A DNA stretch of 64,000 nucleotides. Source: Thalassomonas haliotis (lineage in GTDB: Bacteria; Pseudomonadota; Gammaproteobacteria; Enterobacterales; Alteromonadaceae). Each line of letters begins with the position of its first letter. Position 1 is the stretch's first letter. This document shows positions 47,508 to 56,759 of this stretch, one piece after another. A program made the position numbers and the translations under genes. The stretch is taken from assembly GCF_028657945.1 (NCBI RefSeq), contig NZ_CP059693.1, forward strand, positions 5,208,001-5,272,000, in the 5' to 3' direction. The notes under the pieces were generated by a model. That model saw nothing but the letters and a program-made list of their open reading frames with translations, was not told the origin of the DNA and searched no databases.

Positions 47508-48449
47508 TTAATTGTTCTCCCGGGCAGCGGCATCCGCCTGGCCATTGCCTATCAAATTGACAAATAATTCTTCCAGACGGTTACTTTTATTTCTCATGCT
47601 GTACACTTCAATGCCCTTTTCGCTCAACTGGCTGAACACCTGGTTAATGTTCTGAGATTTTTTCACATCCACTTCCAAGGTATGGTCGTCTATCATGCGG
47701 CAGCTGAAATCCGTTAATTTTTCGCAAACACTGCCTTTGGCAATGTCGAGCACAAAGGTTTCCATGTCCAGTTTGGCCAGCAGGGCCTTCATATTGGTAT
47801 TTTCAACGATAGTGCCTTTATCGATAATGGCGATATTGCGGCACAACATTTCCGCTTCTTCCAGATAATGGGTGGTCAATATGATAGTAATGCCCTGTTT
47901 ATTGATTTCCCGAAGAAAATCCCACATAGAGCGGCGCAATTCGATATCGACCCCGGCGGTAGGTTCATCGAGGATCAATATCTTAGGTTCATGCATCAAG
48001 GCCCGGGCGATCATCAAACGACGCTTCATACCGCCGGACAACATACGGGCAGAGTCGTTACGCTTATCCCATAATTCCAGTAATTTCAGATACTTTTCCG
48101 CGCGTTGACGGGCCAGGGAACGGTCTACGCCATAATAGCCCGCCTGATTGACCAGGATAGTCATCAGCTTTTCAAACTGGTTGAAATTAAACTCCTGCGG
48201 CACCAGGCCCAAATGGCTCTTGGCCTTTTCCAGCTCGGTATCGAGATCATGGCCGAAAACCTTGACCTTACCCGAAGTTTTATTCACCAGGGAGGAGATA
48301 ATACCGATAGTGGTCGATTTACCGGCGCCGTTAGGCCCCAACAAGGCAAAGAAATCCCCCTGTTTCACCGTTAAATTTATGCCTTTGAGGGCCTTAAATC
48401 CGCCTTTATATACTTTTTCTAAATGAGAAATTTCTAACGCGTGCTGCAT
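47508..48449 (-). CDS. ABC transporter ATP-binding protein (YadG-like)
   Basis: ATPase of 313 residues. Walker A GPNGAGKST near residue 39, signature LSGGMKRRL near 140, Walker B KILILDEPTAGVD near 160 and H-loop TTHYLEEAE near 193. The C-terminal extension of about 100 residues fits the YadG/DrrA-like exporters. Its stop is 1 nt before the permease ATG. Confidence 0.92.
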   Translation of the reverse strand: MQHALEISHLEKVYKGGFKALKGINLTVKQGDFFALLGPNGAGKSTTIGIISSLVNKTSGKVKVFGHDLDTELEKAKSHLGLVPQEFNFNQFEKLMTILVNQAGYYGVDRSLARQRAEKYLKLLELWDKRNDSARMLSGGMKRRLMIARALMHEPKILILDEPTAGVDIELRRSMWDFLREINKQGITIILTTHYLEEAEMLCRNIAIIDKGTIVENTNMKALLAKLDMETFVLDIAKGSVCEKLTDFSCRMIDDHTLEVDVKKSQNINQVFSQLSEKGIEVYSMRNKSNRLEELFVNLIGNGQADAAARENN

Positions 48450-48637
48450 GCTTAATACCTAAATCATTTGAACTTTACTAAATGAGGGAGCGGATCGTCT
48501 TTTTCAAGTAGTTGCCTGGATATATTCTAAACACCGCCAGGTGGACACTAAATGCTGTGATAAAGACATAGTAACGCTATGATGTCGGTTTGATTGCAAT
48601 ACACAGTCGCAATATACCGTCCATCCCCGGACATAAA

Positions 48638-48694
48638 AAAACCAGCAATGTTGTTATCCGAAATAAAAACCTGGATAACAAGATGGCTGGTTTT
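48638..48694. terminator. Nested hairpin terminator after efp
   Basis: Outer stem AAAACCAGC / GCTGGTTTT and inner stem TTGTTATCC / GGATAACAA. The 3' end on the minus strand is T-rich. It lies about 45 bp after the efp stop. Confidence 0.75.
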
Positions 48695-48738
48695 ATCAGC
48701 CCGGCTAAGGTCAGGCCCTGCCGGGAAACAAGCTTAAG

Positions 48739-49308
48739 TTACTTACCTGCGCGCGATACATATTCGCCGGAGCGGGTATCAACTTTAACCACTTCACCGA
48801 TTTGTACGAATAAAGGCACGCGGACAACGGCGCCTGTGCTTAAGGTAGCTGGCTTGCCGCCGGTACCTGCAGTATCGCCTTTAAGACCCGGGTCGGTTTC
48901 AGTGACTTCCAGCTCAACAAAGTTAGGCGGAGTTACCGAAATTGGCGAACCGTTCCACTGGGTAATGGTACAGAGATCACCTTCCACCAACCATTTTTCG
49001 GTATCGGCAACGGCTTTGTCATCGGCAGCGATTTGCTCAAAGGTTTCATTGTTCATAAAGTGCCAGAACTCACCGTCGGCATAAAGATACGCCAATTCAC
49101 TGTCCATCACGTCAGCGCCTTCAACACTGTCGCCTGATTTAAACGTTTTTTCCAGTACTTTACCGGAAATGAGTTTGCGAATTTTAACCCGATTAAAAGC
49201 TTGACCTTTACCCGGTTTAACGATTTCATTCTCAAGAATGTTGCAAGGTTCGCCGTCAAGCATTATTTTAAGCCCGGCTTTGAATTGGTTTGTACTGAAA
49301 TTAGCCAT
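48739..49308 (-). CDS. efp: Elongation factor P
   Basis: Translation factor that relieves ribosome stalling at polyproline, 189 residues, three beta-barrel domains. The beta-lysylation site is K34 in [11 protein letters not shown]. Divergent from epmB, whose product makes the (R)-beta-lysine used for modification, with only about 35 bp between start codons. epmA is not in this window. Confidence 0.97.
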   Translation of the reverse strand: MANFSTNQFKAGLKIMLDGEPCNILENEIVKPGKGQAFNRVKIRKLISGKVLEKTFKSGDSVEGADVMDSELAYLYADGEFWHFMNNETFEQIAADDKAVADTEKWLVEGDLCTITQWNGSPISVTPPNFVELEVTETDPGLKGDTAGTGGKPATLSTGAVVRVPLFVQIGEVVKVDTRSGEYVSRAGK

Positions 49309-49343
49309 AATGTTCTCAATTAACGCAGAGATAGAAATTAGAA

Positions 49344-50360
49344 ATGCCGCAGATAATAACCCAAATCAGCGAACAATTGCACACTTCTTGGCAAAAAGAA
49401 TTGGCAAATGTTGTGACAGATCCAAAAACCTTGTTGGAAATGCTCGATATTGCCCCGCAGGCCTATCAGGATCACTTTAAAGCGAGAAAATTATTTCCGG
49501 TACGCGTACCCCGCCCTTTTATCAAGCGCATGAAAAAAGGCGATATTAACGACCCGCTGCTAGCGCAGGTAATGCCGTTAAGCGATGAATTTGACCTCAG
49601 CGACGGCTACCTTAGCGATCCGCTACAAGAACATGACACAGTTGCAGAAGGGTTATTGCATAAATACCGCAACCGGGTGCTGATGATAGTAAAAGCCGGT
49701 TGTGCGGTAAACTGCCGCTATTGTTTCCGCCGTCATTTTCCCTACAGCGATAACAGCCCGAACAAAGCCAGATGGCAACAAGCCCTGGATTATATCGCCG
49801 GGCATGAACAAATCAGTGAAGTCATATTCAGTGGCGGCGATCCGTTAATGGCCAGCGATGAACACTTGGCCTGGCTGGTGGAAAAGATTGAAGCCATTCC
49901 CCATGTTAAACGCCTGCGCCTGCACAGCCGGTTACCTGTAGTGATCCCGCAGCGGATAACCCCGGCATTGGTTGATTTGCTGGCCAATACCCGGCTAAAA
50001 GCCACCATAGTCTTTCATATCAACCACGCCAATGAAATCGATGAAAGCTTTGTCGCAGCAGTAGAGTCCTTGCGGGCTGCGCGTATTCCGCTCTTTAACC
50101 AAAGCGTATTGCTCAAAGGCGTAAACGATAACAGCGAGCTTTTATGCCAGTTAAGCGAAGTCTTATTTGATAACGGCATACAACCCTATTACCTGCATAT
50201 GTTTGATCCCGTCCAGGGGGCCGCCCATTTTGATGTCAAAGAAAAACAAGCGGTACAAATAATCAATGAAATGCTCGCGGCTTTACCCGGTTTCCTGATG
50301 CCGAAACTGGTGCGGGAAATTGCCGGTGAAGCCAACAAAACACCGATTAATTTAACTTAG
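49344..50360 (+). CDS. epmB: EF-P beta-lysylation protein EpmB (lysine 2,3-aminomutase-like)
   Basis: Radical SAM, PLP-dependent aminomutase of 338 residues converting lysine to (R)-beta-lysine for EF-P. The 4Fe-4S motif CxxxCxxC is C120, C124 and C127 (CAVNCRYC), followed by [15 protein letters not shown] is a typical SAM/PLP contact. Shorter than catabolic lysine 2,3-aminomutases, as expected for EpmB. Divergent from efp. Confidence 0.96.
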   Translation: MPQIITQISEQLHTSWQKELANVVTDPKTLLEMLDIAPQAYQDHFKARKLFPVRVPRPFIKRMKKGDINDPLLAQVMPLSDEFDLSDGYLSDPLQEHDTVAEGLLHKYRNRVLMIVKAGCAVNCRYCFRRHFPYSDNSPNKARWQQALDYIAGHEQISEVIFSGGDPLMASDEHLAWLVEKIEAIPHVKRLRLHSRLPVVIPQRITPALVDLLANTRLKATIVFHINHANEIDESFVAAVESLRAARIPLFNQSVLLKGVNDNSELLCQLSEVLFDNGIQPYYLHMFDPVQGAAHFDVKEKQAVQIINEMLAALPGFLMPKLVREIAGEANKTPINLT

Positions 50361-50488
50361 GAAATAACGGCAGCTTATCTCATGCCCGATTGAGGGAAAT
50401 AGCGACATAAGCTAACAAAACCAGCACTAATTTGGCATAATAAGGCGATAATGGCAAAACAGCCGCTAAGTAAATAATGTGAAGATAT

Positions 50489-50800
50489 ATGACAGAAACA
50501 GCAAACGTTAACCAACAACTGATCGAGAATATTTCGATTATCCTGAAAAAGTCCCTGACCGCAGATGCCACCTTGCAGGATCTGCGCGAACATAAAAAAG
50601 CCGGTTTTGAAGCGATTTTTAAAAAAGACGCCGGCTTTAAATGCTCCGCCAATACTTTCCAGCCCTATGTCCAGGAAGTGGCGGATAACCTGCTGCACTG
50701 GCAGGAGCACCAGGATCAGCCGACCCTGGTCACTTTAGTCAAACAAATAGAACAACTGTTTACCGTGCTCGGCCAGTTTGAGAGCAGCCACAGTAAATAA
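50489..50800 (+). CDS. Conserved hypothetical protein downstream of epmB (103 aa)
   Basis: Not recognised. Small soluble, mostly alpha-helical protein without signal peptide; amphipathic helices such as NQQLIENISIILKKSL and QPTLVTLVKQIEQLFTVLG. It lies 128 bp after epmB on the same strand and may share its transcript, which could hint at a translation-related job, but nothing direct supports that. The start ATG follows AGATAT and has a weak SD (GTGAAG). Confidence 0.65.
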   Translation: MTETANVNQQLIENISIILKKSLTADATLQDLREHKKAGFEAIFKKDAGFKCSANTFQPYVQEVADNLLHWQEHQDQPTLVTLVKQIEQLFTVLGQFESSHSK

Positions 50801-50831
50801 CCTTGCAGGGGAATAAGCGAATTTATTCCCC

Positions 50832-51350
50832 TTATTTTACAGCAGCTACAACCGGTGAAAAAGTTTCTTCAAACCAGTCATCAAGCATGTTTTTTTCATA
50901 GTTTAAAGCTTCATGACGATGCTTTATCCCCCTGCCGTGCATAAAATTCAAGTCTTTAAGGTTTACCTCACCTGAACTGAGCAGCGTTTTATCAGCAGAC
51001 AATAGCTGATAGGAAAAAGCCATTCGCGGGGAATAAATGTCTTTAATGATCCTTATTTGCCGGTGACTGCCAAAGCGGACATCTCCGGCCAGGTCGACGT
51101 CGGTGACCTCAATTTTTAACGTTTGCTTTTCCGGCAACTTGGCTGCCAGCTTGGCAAAATATTTCTCAAGCTCTTTAAAGGTTCGTTCCTGGAAACGCTT
51201 GCGGTTCTCGTCACCGGGGCGGATATCCCGGTATTTTTCCGGCTCCGTCCACTTGACCTCGCTGTCTGCGGCAAAGGCAGTAGACAACGCCGTTGATGTC
51301 ATCAGTAACAAAGCGCCTGTGGTAATAATCAAACCTATATGTTTTTTCAT
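50832..51350 (-). CDS. DUF3016 domain exported protein
   Basis: Exported protein of 172 residues, function unknown. Signal peptide about 1-28 ending STAFA. The mature part has the DUF3016 pattern: VKWTEPEKYRDIRPGDENRKRF, LKIEVTDVDLAGDV and a C-terminal YEKNMLDDWF. Convergent with the small gene after epmB. Probably periplasmic. Confidence 0.8.
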   Translation of the reverse strand: MKKHIGLIITTGALLLMTSTALSTAFAADSEVKWTEPEKYRDIRPGDENRKRFQERTFKELEKYFAKLAAKLPEKQTLKIEVTDVDLAGDVRFGSHRQIRIIKDIYSPRMAFSYQLLSADKTLLSSGEVNLKDLNFMHGRGIKHRHEALNYEKNMLDDWFEETFSPVVAAVK

Positions 51351-52030
51351 TGTGAGATCCCTTATTTAAAGTTGCTGTCGGAGTAACATCAGCAGAACAA
51401 GCCATAGCAATGAAACTTCTATGATATAAGACCACAGGCAAGGGGAAAAAGTCACTGATAATTGTTATTTTTTGTCTCCTTTTGTCAATGGCTGATGACA
51501 AATTGAAGACTTCGTCACTCACTTTATTAAGCAACCAGACCCGGCTATTTATACCCATGACTTAAAAGCGCCACTTTGAGTCGTCTAACTTTATCTGGCA
51601 ACTCCACTTGCATCGAAGCAGCCATGGAGTTTGCCCGCGTTTAAGTAACTCAAATACACCTAATTATTTTAAAAACTGGTTGTACCCGATAAAGCGGCGA
51701 TGACGTATCGGCATAACAGCCAAATCGATGATCAATTTAAGCCGAAATGATTGCTCGAAATGCAGCAAAATTTACGAAAAAAACAATACATGAATAAAGC
51801 TCATTAATTGATGAATTAAAATCAATTTTATTCATACAACGAACCGGGTATAAATCACACTATGCTTTTAACTTCAGACAATATTGCCGTTGGCTCTTAG
51901 TTAAACCTTTAGGCATAAACCAGGAAAAGCGGTGAAGACTGCTGACTGGTAAAGTCAAAAAAAAGAAATTAAAAAGCCCTGAAAGAGCAAGAAATACATT
52001 CAGGTTTTATAACAGAAAATGGGATATCAG
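51351..52030. promoter_or_regulatory. mesX upstream region with MetR-like sites
   Basis: About 680 bp without a supported gene. Two near-consensus MetR boxes (TGAA-N5-TTCA) lie 21 bp apart: TGAATAAAGCTCA (51791-51803) and TGAATTAAAATCA (51812-51824). They are enclosed by a 9-bp inverted repeat ATGAATAAA...TTTATTCAT. A promoter candidate follows directly: TTTATT (51827), 16-bp spacer, TATAAA (51849-51854). Tandem sites two helical turns apart next to a -35 fit activation by a LysR-type regulator. The first 400 bp hold nothing I recognise. Confidence 0.5.
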
Positions 52031-53014
52031 ATGATCATGAATAAAGATTTTACATTTACTATTAAGAACATTTGTCTCGATGAAAACTATCAACCGTCAG
52101 ACAGTACACGTATTACCACCAACTTTGCTAATTTGGCCAGAGGAGAGAGCCGCCAGCAGAATTTGCGCAACGCTTTAAAGATGATCGACAATAGCTTTAA
52201 TGCCTTAGCGTATTGGGATAACCCCAAAGGCGACCGTTACTCTATCGAGCTTGAAATCATTTCTGTTGATATGGATATTGAGGGCAGCGGCCAGGCCTTC
52301 CCATCAATTGAAGTATTAAAAACCAATATTGTTGATCATAAAACCAACGAGCGCATTGAAGGCATTGTGGGAAATAACTTTTCTTCTTATGTACGAGATT
52401 ATGACTTTAGTATATTGCTGGGTGCTCATAATAAGGATCAAGCTACATTTAGCATTCCAGATAATTTCGGCGAATTACATGGAAAGCTCTTTCAATATTT
52501 TGTGAACTCAAACACCTACAAACAGCACTTTAATAAACTACCCGTTATCTGTTTGAGTGTTTCGGATAACAAGACCTATCAGAGAACGGAAAATCAACAT
52601 CCTTTATTGGGTTTTGAATATCAGCCCAATGAATCATCTTTGACTGAGCAATATTTCAAAAAAATGGGCCTACAGGTTCGATATTTTATGCCGCCTAAGA
52701 GTGTTGCGCCTTTGGCTTTCTATTTCTTTGGCGATTTACTGAATGATTACAGTAATCTTGAACTGTTAAGCACTATCAGCACGATGGAAACGTTTCAAAA
52801 AATTTACCGGCCTGAAATTTATAATGCGAATGCTGTTGCAGGAAATTGCTATCAACCCAACCTGAAAAATCTGGATCATTCACTAACCCAAATTGTTTAT
52901 GATCGAGAAGAGCGCAGTAAACTGGCTATTAAGCAGGGGAAATTTGCAGAGGAGCACTTCATCAAACCATACCAAACAGTACTTGAGCAGTGGTCTGCTA
53001 ACTACGCTCTTTAA
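52031..53014 (+). CDS. mesX: MesX, DUF1852 partner of folate-independent methionine synthase
   Basis: DUF1852 protein of about 328 residues. In Acinetobacter baylyi the DUF1852 protein MesX is needed, with oxygen, for methionine synthesis by the core MetE-like MesD. The recognisable stretch is QPSDSTRITTNFANLARGE near the N-terminus. ATG 52031 is preferred because GGGA lies 6 nt upstream; the frame opens 12 bp earlier, and ATG 52037 (MNKDF) is also possible. Soluble, no signal. mesD follows after 28 nt, so the two form an operon. Confidence 0.85.
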   Translation: MIMNKDFTFTIKNICLDENYQPSDSTRITTNFANLARGESRQQNLRNALKMIDNSFNALAYWDNPKGDRYSIELEIISVDMDIEGSGQAFPSIEVLKTNIVDHKTNERIEGIVGNNFSSYVRDYDFSILLGAHNKDQATFSIPDNFGELHGKLFQYFVNSNTYKQHFNKLPVICLSVSDNKTYQRTENQHPLLGFEYQPNESSLTEQYFKKMGLQVRYFMPPKSVAPLAFYFFGDLLNDYSNLELLSTISTMETFQKIYRPEIYNANAVAGNCYQPNLKNLDHSLTQIVYDREERSKLAIKQGKFAEEHFIKPYQTVLEQWSANYAL

Positions 53015-53042
53015 TTAACTCAAAGGTACAGCAGCATTTATT

Positions 53043-54077
53043 ATGAAAACACTATTACCTACATCAACAGCAGGCAGTTTGCCTAAGCCCTCATGGCTTG
53101 CACAACCAGAAGCACTATGGTCACCCTGGAAGTTACAGGGTAAGGAATTAACTGACGGTAAGCACGATGCGTTACGTCTGTCGCTGCAAGAGCAACAACA
53201 GGCAGGCATTGATATTGTGAGTGATGGCGAGCAAACGCGCCAGCATTTTGTGACTACCTTTATTGAGCACCTGACCGGCGTTGATTTTGAGAATCGTAAA
53301 ACCGTTAAAATTCGTGACCGCTATGATGCGAGCGTACCTAGCGTGGTCGGTGCGGTTTCCCGCCCAAAGCCGGTTTTTGTTGAAGATGCCAAGCTGTTGC
53401 GTCAGCAAACCGATAAACCGATTAAATGGGCTCTGCCGGGTCCCATGACCATGGTAGACACCCTTTATGATGCCCATTATCGAAGTCGCGAAAAGCTCGC
53501 TTGGGAGTTTGCCAAAATCCTTAATCAGGAAGCCAAAGAGTTAGAGGCAGCGGGGGTTGATATTATCCAATTTGATGAGCCTGCATTTAATGTGTTTTTT
53601 GATGAGGTTAATGACTGGGGGATTGCTTGTTTAGAAAGAGCTATCGAAGGACTTAACTGTGAAACGGCTGTACATATTTGTTATGGCTATGGCATCAAAG
53701 CCAATACGGATTGGAAAAAAACCTTAGGATCTGAGTGGCGACAATATGAAGAAGCTTTTCCCAAACTGCAAAAGTCTGCTATCGATATTATCTCGCTGGA
53801 ATGTCATAACTCTCATGTGCCAATCGAGCTGCTTGAACTTATTCGAGGTAAAAAAGTGATGGTAGGTGCCATTGATGTTGCAACCGACACCATTGAAACA
53901 CCAGAGGAAGTTGCCCATACCCTACGAGAAGCACTCAAGTATGTAGATGCCGACAAGCTCTACCCCTGTACCAACTGTGGTATGGCGCCTTTATCTCGTA
54001 CTGTAGCAAGAGGTAAATTAACGGCTTTAAGTGCGGGTGCAGAAATAATCCGAAGAGAACTCGCCAGCAATAACTAA
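53043..54077 (+). CDS. mesD: MesD, short MetE-like methionine synthase
   Basis: Only the catalytic barrel of cobalamin-independent methionine synthase is present (344 residues against about 755 for MetE). Zinc ligands expected from MetE are visible: H211 and C213 in AVHICYGYG, E253 or a neighbour in SLECHNSH, and C312 in YPCTNCGMAPL. Missing the N-terminal domain, it should not use polyglutamyl methyl-folate. The family MesD works with MesX. The methyl donor is not known to me. Confidence 0.85.
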   Translation: MKTLLPTSTAGSLPKPSWLAQPEALWSPWKLQGKELTDGKHDALRLSLQEQQQAGIDIVSDGEQTRQHFVTTFIEHLTGVDFENRKTVKIRDRYDASVPSVVGAVSRPKPVFVEDAKLLRQQTDKPIKWALPGPMTMVDTLYDAHYRSREKLAWEFAKILNQEAKELEAAGVDIIQFDEPAFNVFFDEVNDWGIACLERAIEGLNCETAVHICYGYGIKANTDWKKTLGSEWRQYEEAFPKLQKSAIDIISLECHNSHVPIELLELIRGKKVMVGAIDVATDTIETPEEVAHTLREALKYVDADKLYPCTNCGMAPLSRTVARGKLTALSAGAEIIRRELASNN

Positions 54078-54116
54078 CCAATATAACAATGTGTACCAGA
54101 GTAGCTTTTTGGGCTT

Positions 54117-54136
54117 GATGGGAGTTAACTCCCATC
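54117..54136. terminator. Perfect 20-bp palindrome between mesD and the permease gene
   Basis: The 20 bp are fully self-complementary (half-site GATGGGAGTT) and lie between two convergent stops. No T-run follows, so it may be a weak terminator or a protein-binding site. Confidence 0.45.
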
Positions 54137-54175
54137 GCCAAATTGCTAGCCCTTCATTACAGGCCAAAACACAAG

Positions 54176-55006
54176 CTAGAGGAAAAGTTGCGCCAACATA
54201 CGCAGACCGGTAAAGAGTAATACAAAGGCAAAAACCTTCTTCAGTTTCACTGCATCCAATTTAGCCGCCAAGGATGCCCCTACCGGTGCGAATAATACCG
54301 TTAGCGGCACAATACAAGCAAAACCAATAAGATTGACCAAGCCAAATGTGCCCCTTGGTGCATCGCTTGGTGTGTTGCCCAATGCCAACATAGTTAGCGC
54401 CCCCGGCAAGGAAATAATTAACCCTATTGCTGCTGCTGTGCCTACCGCCTTATGCGCAGGATAGTTATACAGGGAGAGCAGTGGCACAGAGATAGTGCCG
54501 CCGCCAATCCCCACCATTGAGCTGAAAAAACCAATGGCTGTGCCCATAACCGTTTGTCCTGCTGCAGCTGGCAGTTGTTGATACAAAGCGGATTTTCCAG
54601 TTCTGAACAGCATATTGAGTGCCGATAAGACAGCTATCACCCCAAACAACATAGTGAGCATAGTACCTTCAATACGCGTCACCAACCAACTACCAGCCAA
54701 TACCCCGAGAAGAATAAATGCAGCCCAACGTTTGAGCAGGCCAAAATCCACATTACCTTTTTGGCTGTGAGCACGAATTGAGCTAATGGACGTTGGTACT
54801 ATGGTGGCCAGCGAGGTTGCTGTGGCAACCAGCATCGCAGATTCAGGTGATACGCCAAAGCTCTGGAACAAGAAAAATAACACAGGTACAATGACGATAC
54901 CGCCGCCCACACCTAGCAGGCCTGCTAAAATGCCTGCAAATACACCTGTGGCAACCAGTGCCATAAAGGTAGAGATATTATTTGTTATAAATTCAATGAT
55001 ATTCAT
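54176..55006 (-). CDS. TauE/SafE family sulfite/sulfonate exporter-like permease
   Basis: Membrane protein of 276 residues with about eight helices in two halves. Each half has the DUF81 pattern: GVFAGILAGLLGVGGGIVIVP and MGTAIGFFSSMVGIGGGTIS. The family moves sulfite, sulfoacetate or other anions. Location between mesXD and the MetR-like gene suggests a role in sulfur-amino-acid metabolism, possibly exporting a sulfur by-product. That link is inference. Confidence 0.85.
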   Translation of the reverse strand: MNIIEFITNNISTFMALVATGVFAGILAGLLGVGGGIVIVPVLFFLFQSFGVSPESAMLVATATSLATIVPTSISSIRAHSQKGNVDFGLLKRWAAFILLGVLAGSWLVTRIEGTMLTMLFGVIAVLSALNMLFRTGKSALYQQLPAAAGQTVMGTAIGFFSSMVGIGGGTISVPLLSLYNYPAHKAVGTAAAIGLIISLPGALTMLALGNTPSDAPRGTFGLVNLIGFACIVPLTVLFAPVGASLAAKLDAVKLKKVFAFVLLFTGLRMLAQLFL

Positions 55007-55050
55007 TAACGACTACTTCTTTTTTTAAAAACCGACTAAGACCTTACCAT

Positions 55051-55080
55051 CAACTCCAGCAGCAATTGCAGCTGGAGTTG
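55051..55080. repeat. 30-bp near-perfect palindrome in the divergent permease/LysR region
   Basis: CAACTCCAGC and GCTGGAGTTG arms enclose GCAATTGC; only the two A positions flanking that core break symmetry. A further GCAGCTCCAGC lies about 20 bp to the right. It is 45 bp upstream of the permease start, so it may form a leader hairpin or an operator. Confidence 0.6.
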
Positions 55081-55196
55081 TTAGCTCTTTAACTAAAACA
55101 GCAGCTCCAGCATGCCCCACCAGCTCGGCTCAGGCCAAAGCCAGGATAAGCCATTGTCGTCATTGTTTATGCCTATTCAGTTAATTGTAAATAAAC

Positions 55197-55248
55197 TTGT
55201 TTGATGAAAAATAATGATATAATCTCATAAATCAATGAATTTAGTTCA
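55197..55248 (+). promoter_or_regulatory. Promoter and MetR box of the LysR gene
   Basis: -35 TTGTTT (55197-55202), 15-bp spacer, -10 TATAAT (55218-55223), then the exact MetR consensus TGAA-TTTAG-TTCA (55236-55248) just after the expected start point. A site over the start of transcription would fit autorepression. Confidence 0.55.
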
Positions 55249-55276
55249 TCATTTAAACTAAAGATAGGAGTTAACG

Positions 55277-56161
55277 GTGCTGGAGAGGATCCATTTAGAA
55301 ATACTAACCGCAATAAAAGAACATGGCACCCTGACTAAGGCAGCTGAATCCTTGCATTTATCCCAATCTGCGTTAAGTCACAGTATCAAAAAGCTAGAAG
55401 GCCAAGTGGCGACTCCTATCTGGAAAAAAGACGGTAGAAACCTGCGTCTTACCGCTGCCGGCGAGCGAATTCAAACGCTTGCTAATAGAGTATTACCCCA
55501 GTTTTTACACACCGAATTATTATTGAATCAGATTGCAAAAGGCGAAATGGGCTCGCTGCGCATAGGAATGGAGTGCCATCCTTGTTATCAATGGCTGCTC
55601 AGAGTAATACAGCCTTATCTAGAGCAGTGGCCAAACATAGATATGGATGTGAAGCAGGAATTCCAGTTTGGCGCTTTAGGTGCATTACTTAGCTACGAAA
55701 TAGACGTACTGATCACACCAGACCCGCTCTTTAAACCTCAAATAGACTACATACCCGTTTTTAACTATGAACATAGGCTGGTCGTTTCCGCGTCTCACAA
55801 ACTGGCACAGCAGGATTTTGTATTACCCGAGCAACTAAGCGAAGAAGTGCTGTTTAGTTACCCAGTTGAGCCGCTGAGGCTCGATATTTTTAGTCAATTT
55901 CTTAATCCGGCAAAGTGCTCGGTAAAGAAACACAAACTTATTGAAACAACCGAGATCATGCTACAGATGGTAGCCGCTGGTCGAGGTGTTTGCGCCTTAC
56001 CGGGCTGGCTGGTTGATGAGTACTCAAAATCAATGCCTATCAAGAGTATTCGTTTTGGCGAGAAAGGTATTGGCAAACAGATTTTTATAGGTATTCGCAA
56101 GAACGAACAAGATATTGATTATTTAAGCGATTTCATTGCTCAAGCTAAAAAAACCAAATGA
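55277..56161 (+). CDS. MetR-like LysR-family transcriptional regulator
   Basis: LysR-type regulator of 294 residues. Start is GTG 55277 with AGGAG 6 nt upstream. The winged helix-turn-helix is at about 16-40 (GTLTKAAESLHLSQSALSHSIKKLE); the effector domain begins near 90 (GSLRIGMECHPCYQWL, a MetR-type sequence). MetR activates methionine genes with homocysteine as co-effector. The consensus MetR box before this gene and near-consensus boxes before mesX support that reading. Confidence 0.85.
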   Translation: MLERIHLEILTAIKEHGTLTKAAESLHLSQSALSHSIKKLEGQVATPIWKKDGRNLRLTAAGERIQTLANRVLPQFLHTELLLNQIAKGEMGSLRIGMECHPCYQWLLRVIQPYLEQWPNIDMDVKQEFQFGALGALLSYEIDVLITPDPLFKPQIDYIPVFNYEHRLVVSASHKLAQQDFVLPEQLSEEVLFSYPVEPLRLDIFSQFLNPAKCSVKKHKLIETTEIMLQMVAAGRGVCALPGWLVDEYSKSMPIKSIRFGEKGIGKQIFIGIRKNEQDIDYLSDFIAQAKKTK

Positions 56162-56759
56162 TCAATCAGCCCGGCCTTTAGAGTAATTGCAAATAAAACC
56201 CAACCCCCTGTTTAACACGTATTCCAGAATGTCCAACCACACGGTCAGTTACGATCCGATCAGCCAATCACAGTAAAACCTCGGTGAGTTTGTTTATTTA
56301 ATTGTCAGCTCTGGCGACAAGCCTTTTATTTAAAGCACTCTATTTTGGCTGTACTTATCCTGGACCGGATAATTTTTACAATTTGCGCAACCACGCCTAA
56401 AACAATGCAAATTCAATGGACAAACATAGGTTCACCTACAAGGTTAATTATAAAAAATGAACTTCTGCTTTACTGCCATATAACCTCTAACCAGCTTAAA
56501 AACGGGTACTGAAAATGAGTCTAAACGGGAAACTTTGCCTCAGCACAACCCAGAAACAAGCAAACAAACCAGCATAAGTACCTGATATAAAAGGTATATT
56601 TGAGCATCAGCAAAAAGTCAGCTAAAAGTCATTGGAACTTCAAGTATTGAAATTTCAATTCGTTACCATTTGGCACTCTTAGTTTCGTTAAAGAACGAAC
56701 GCACATTAGTTGACCTAACCAATGTGCGTACTGATAGTTAACAAAAAATGGGGATATTC
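56162..56759. other. Gene-free region before the serine hydrolase
   Basis: About 600 bp, AT-rich, no supported open frame on either strand. No repeat or strong hairpin was recognised. It should hold the promoter of the downstream gene. Confidence 0.4.
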
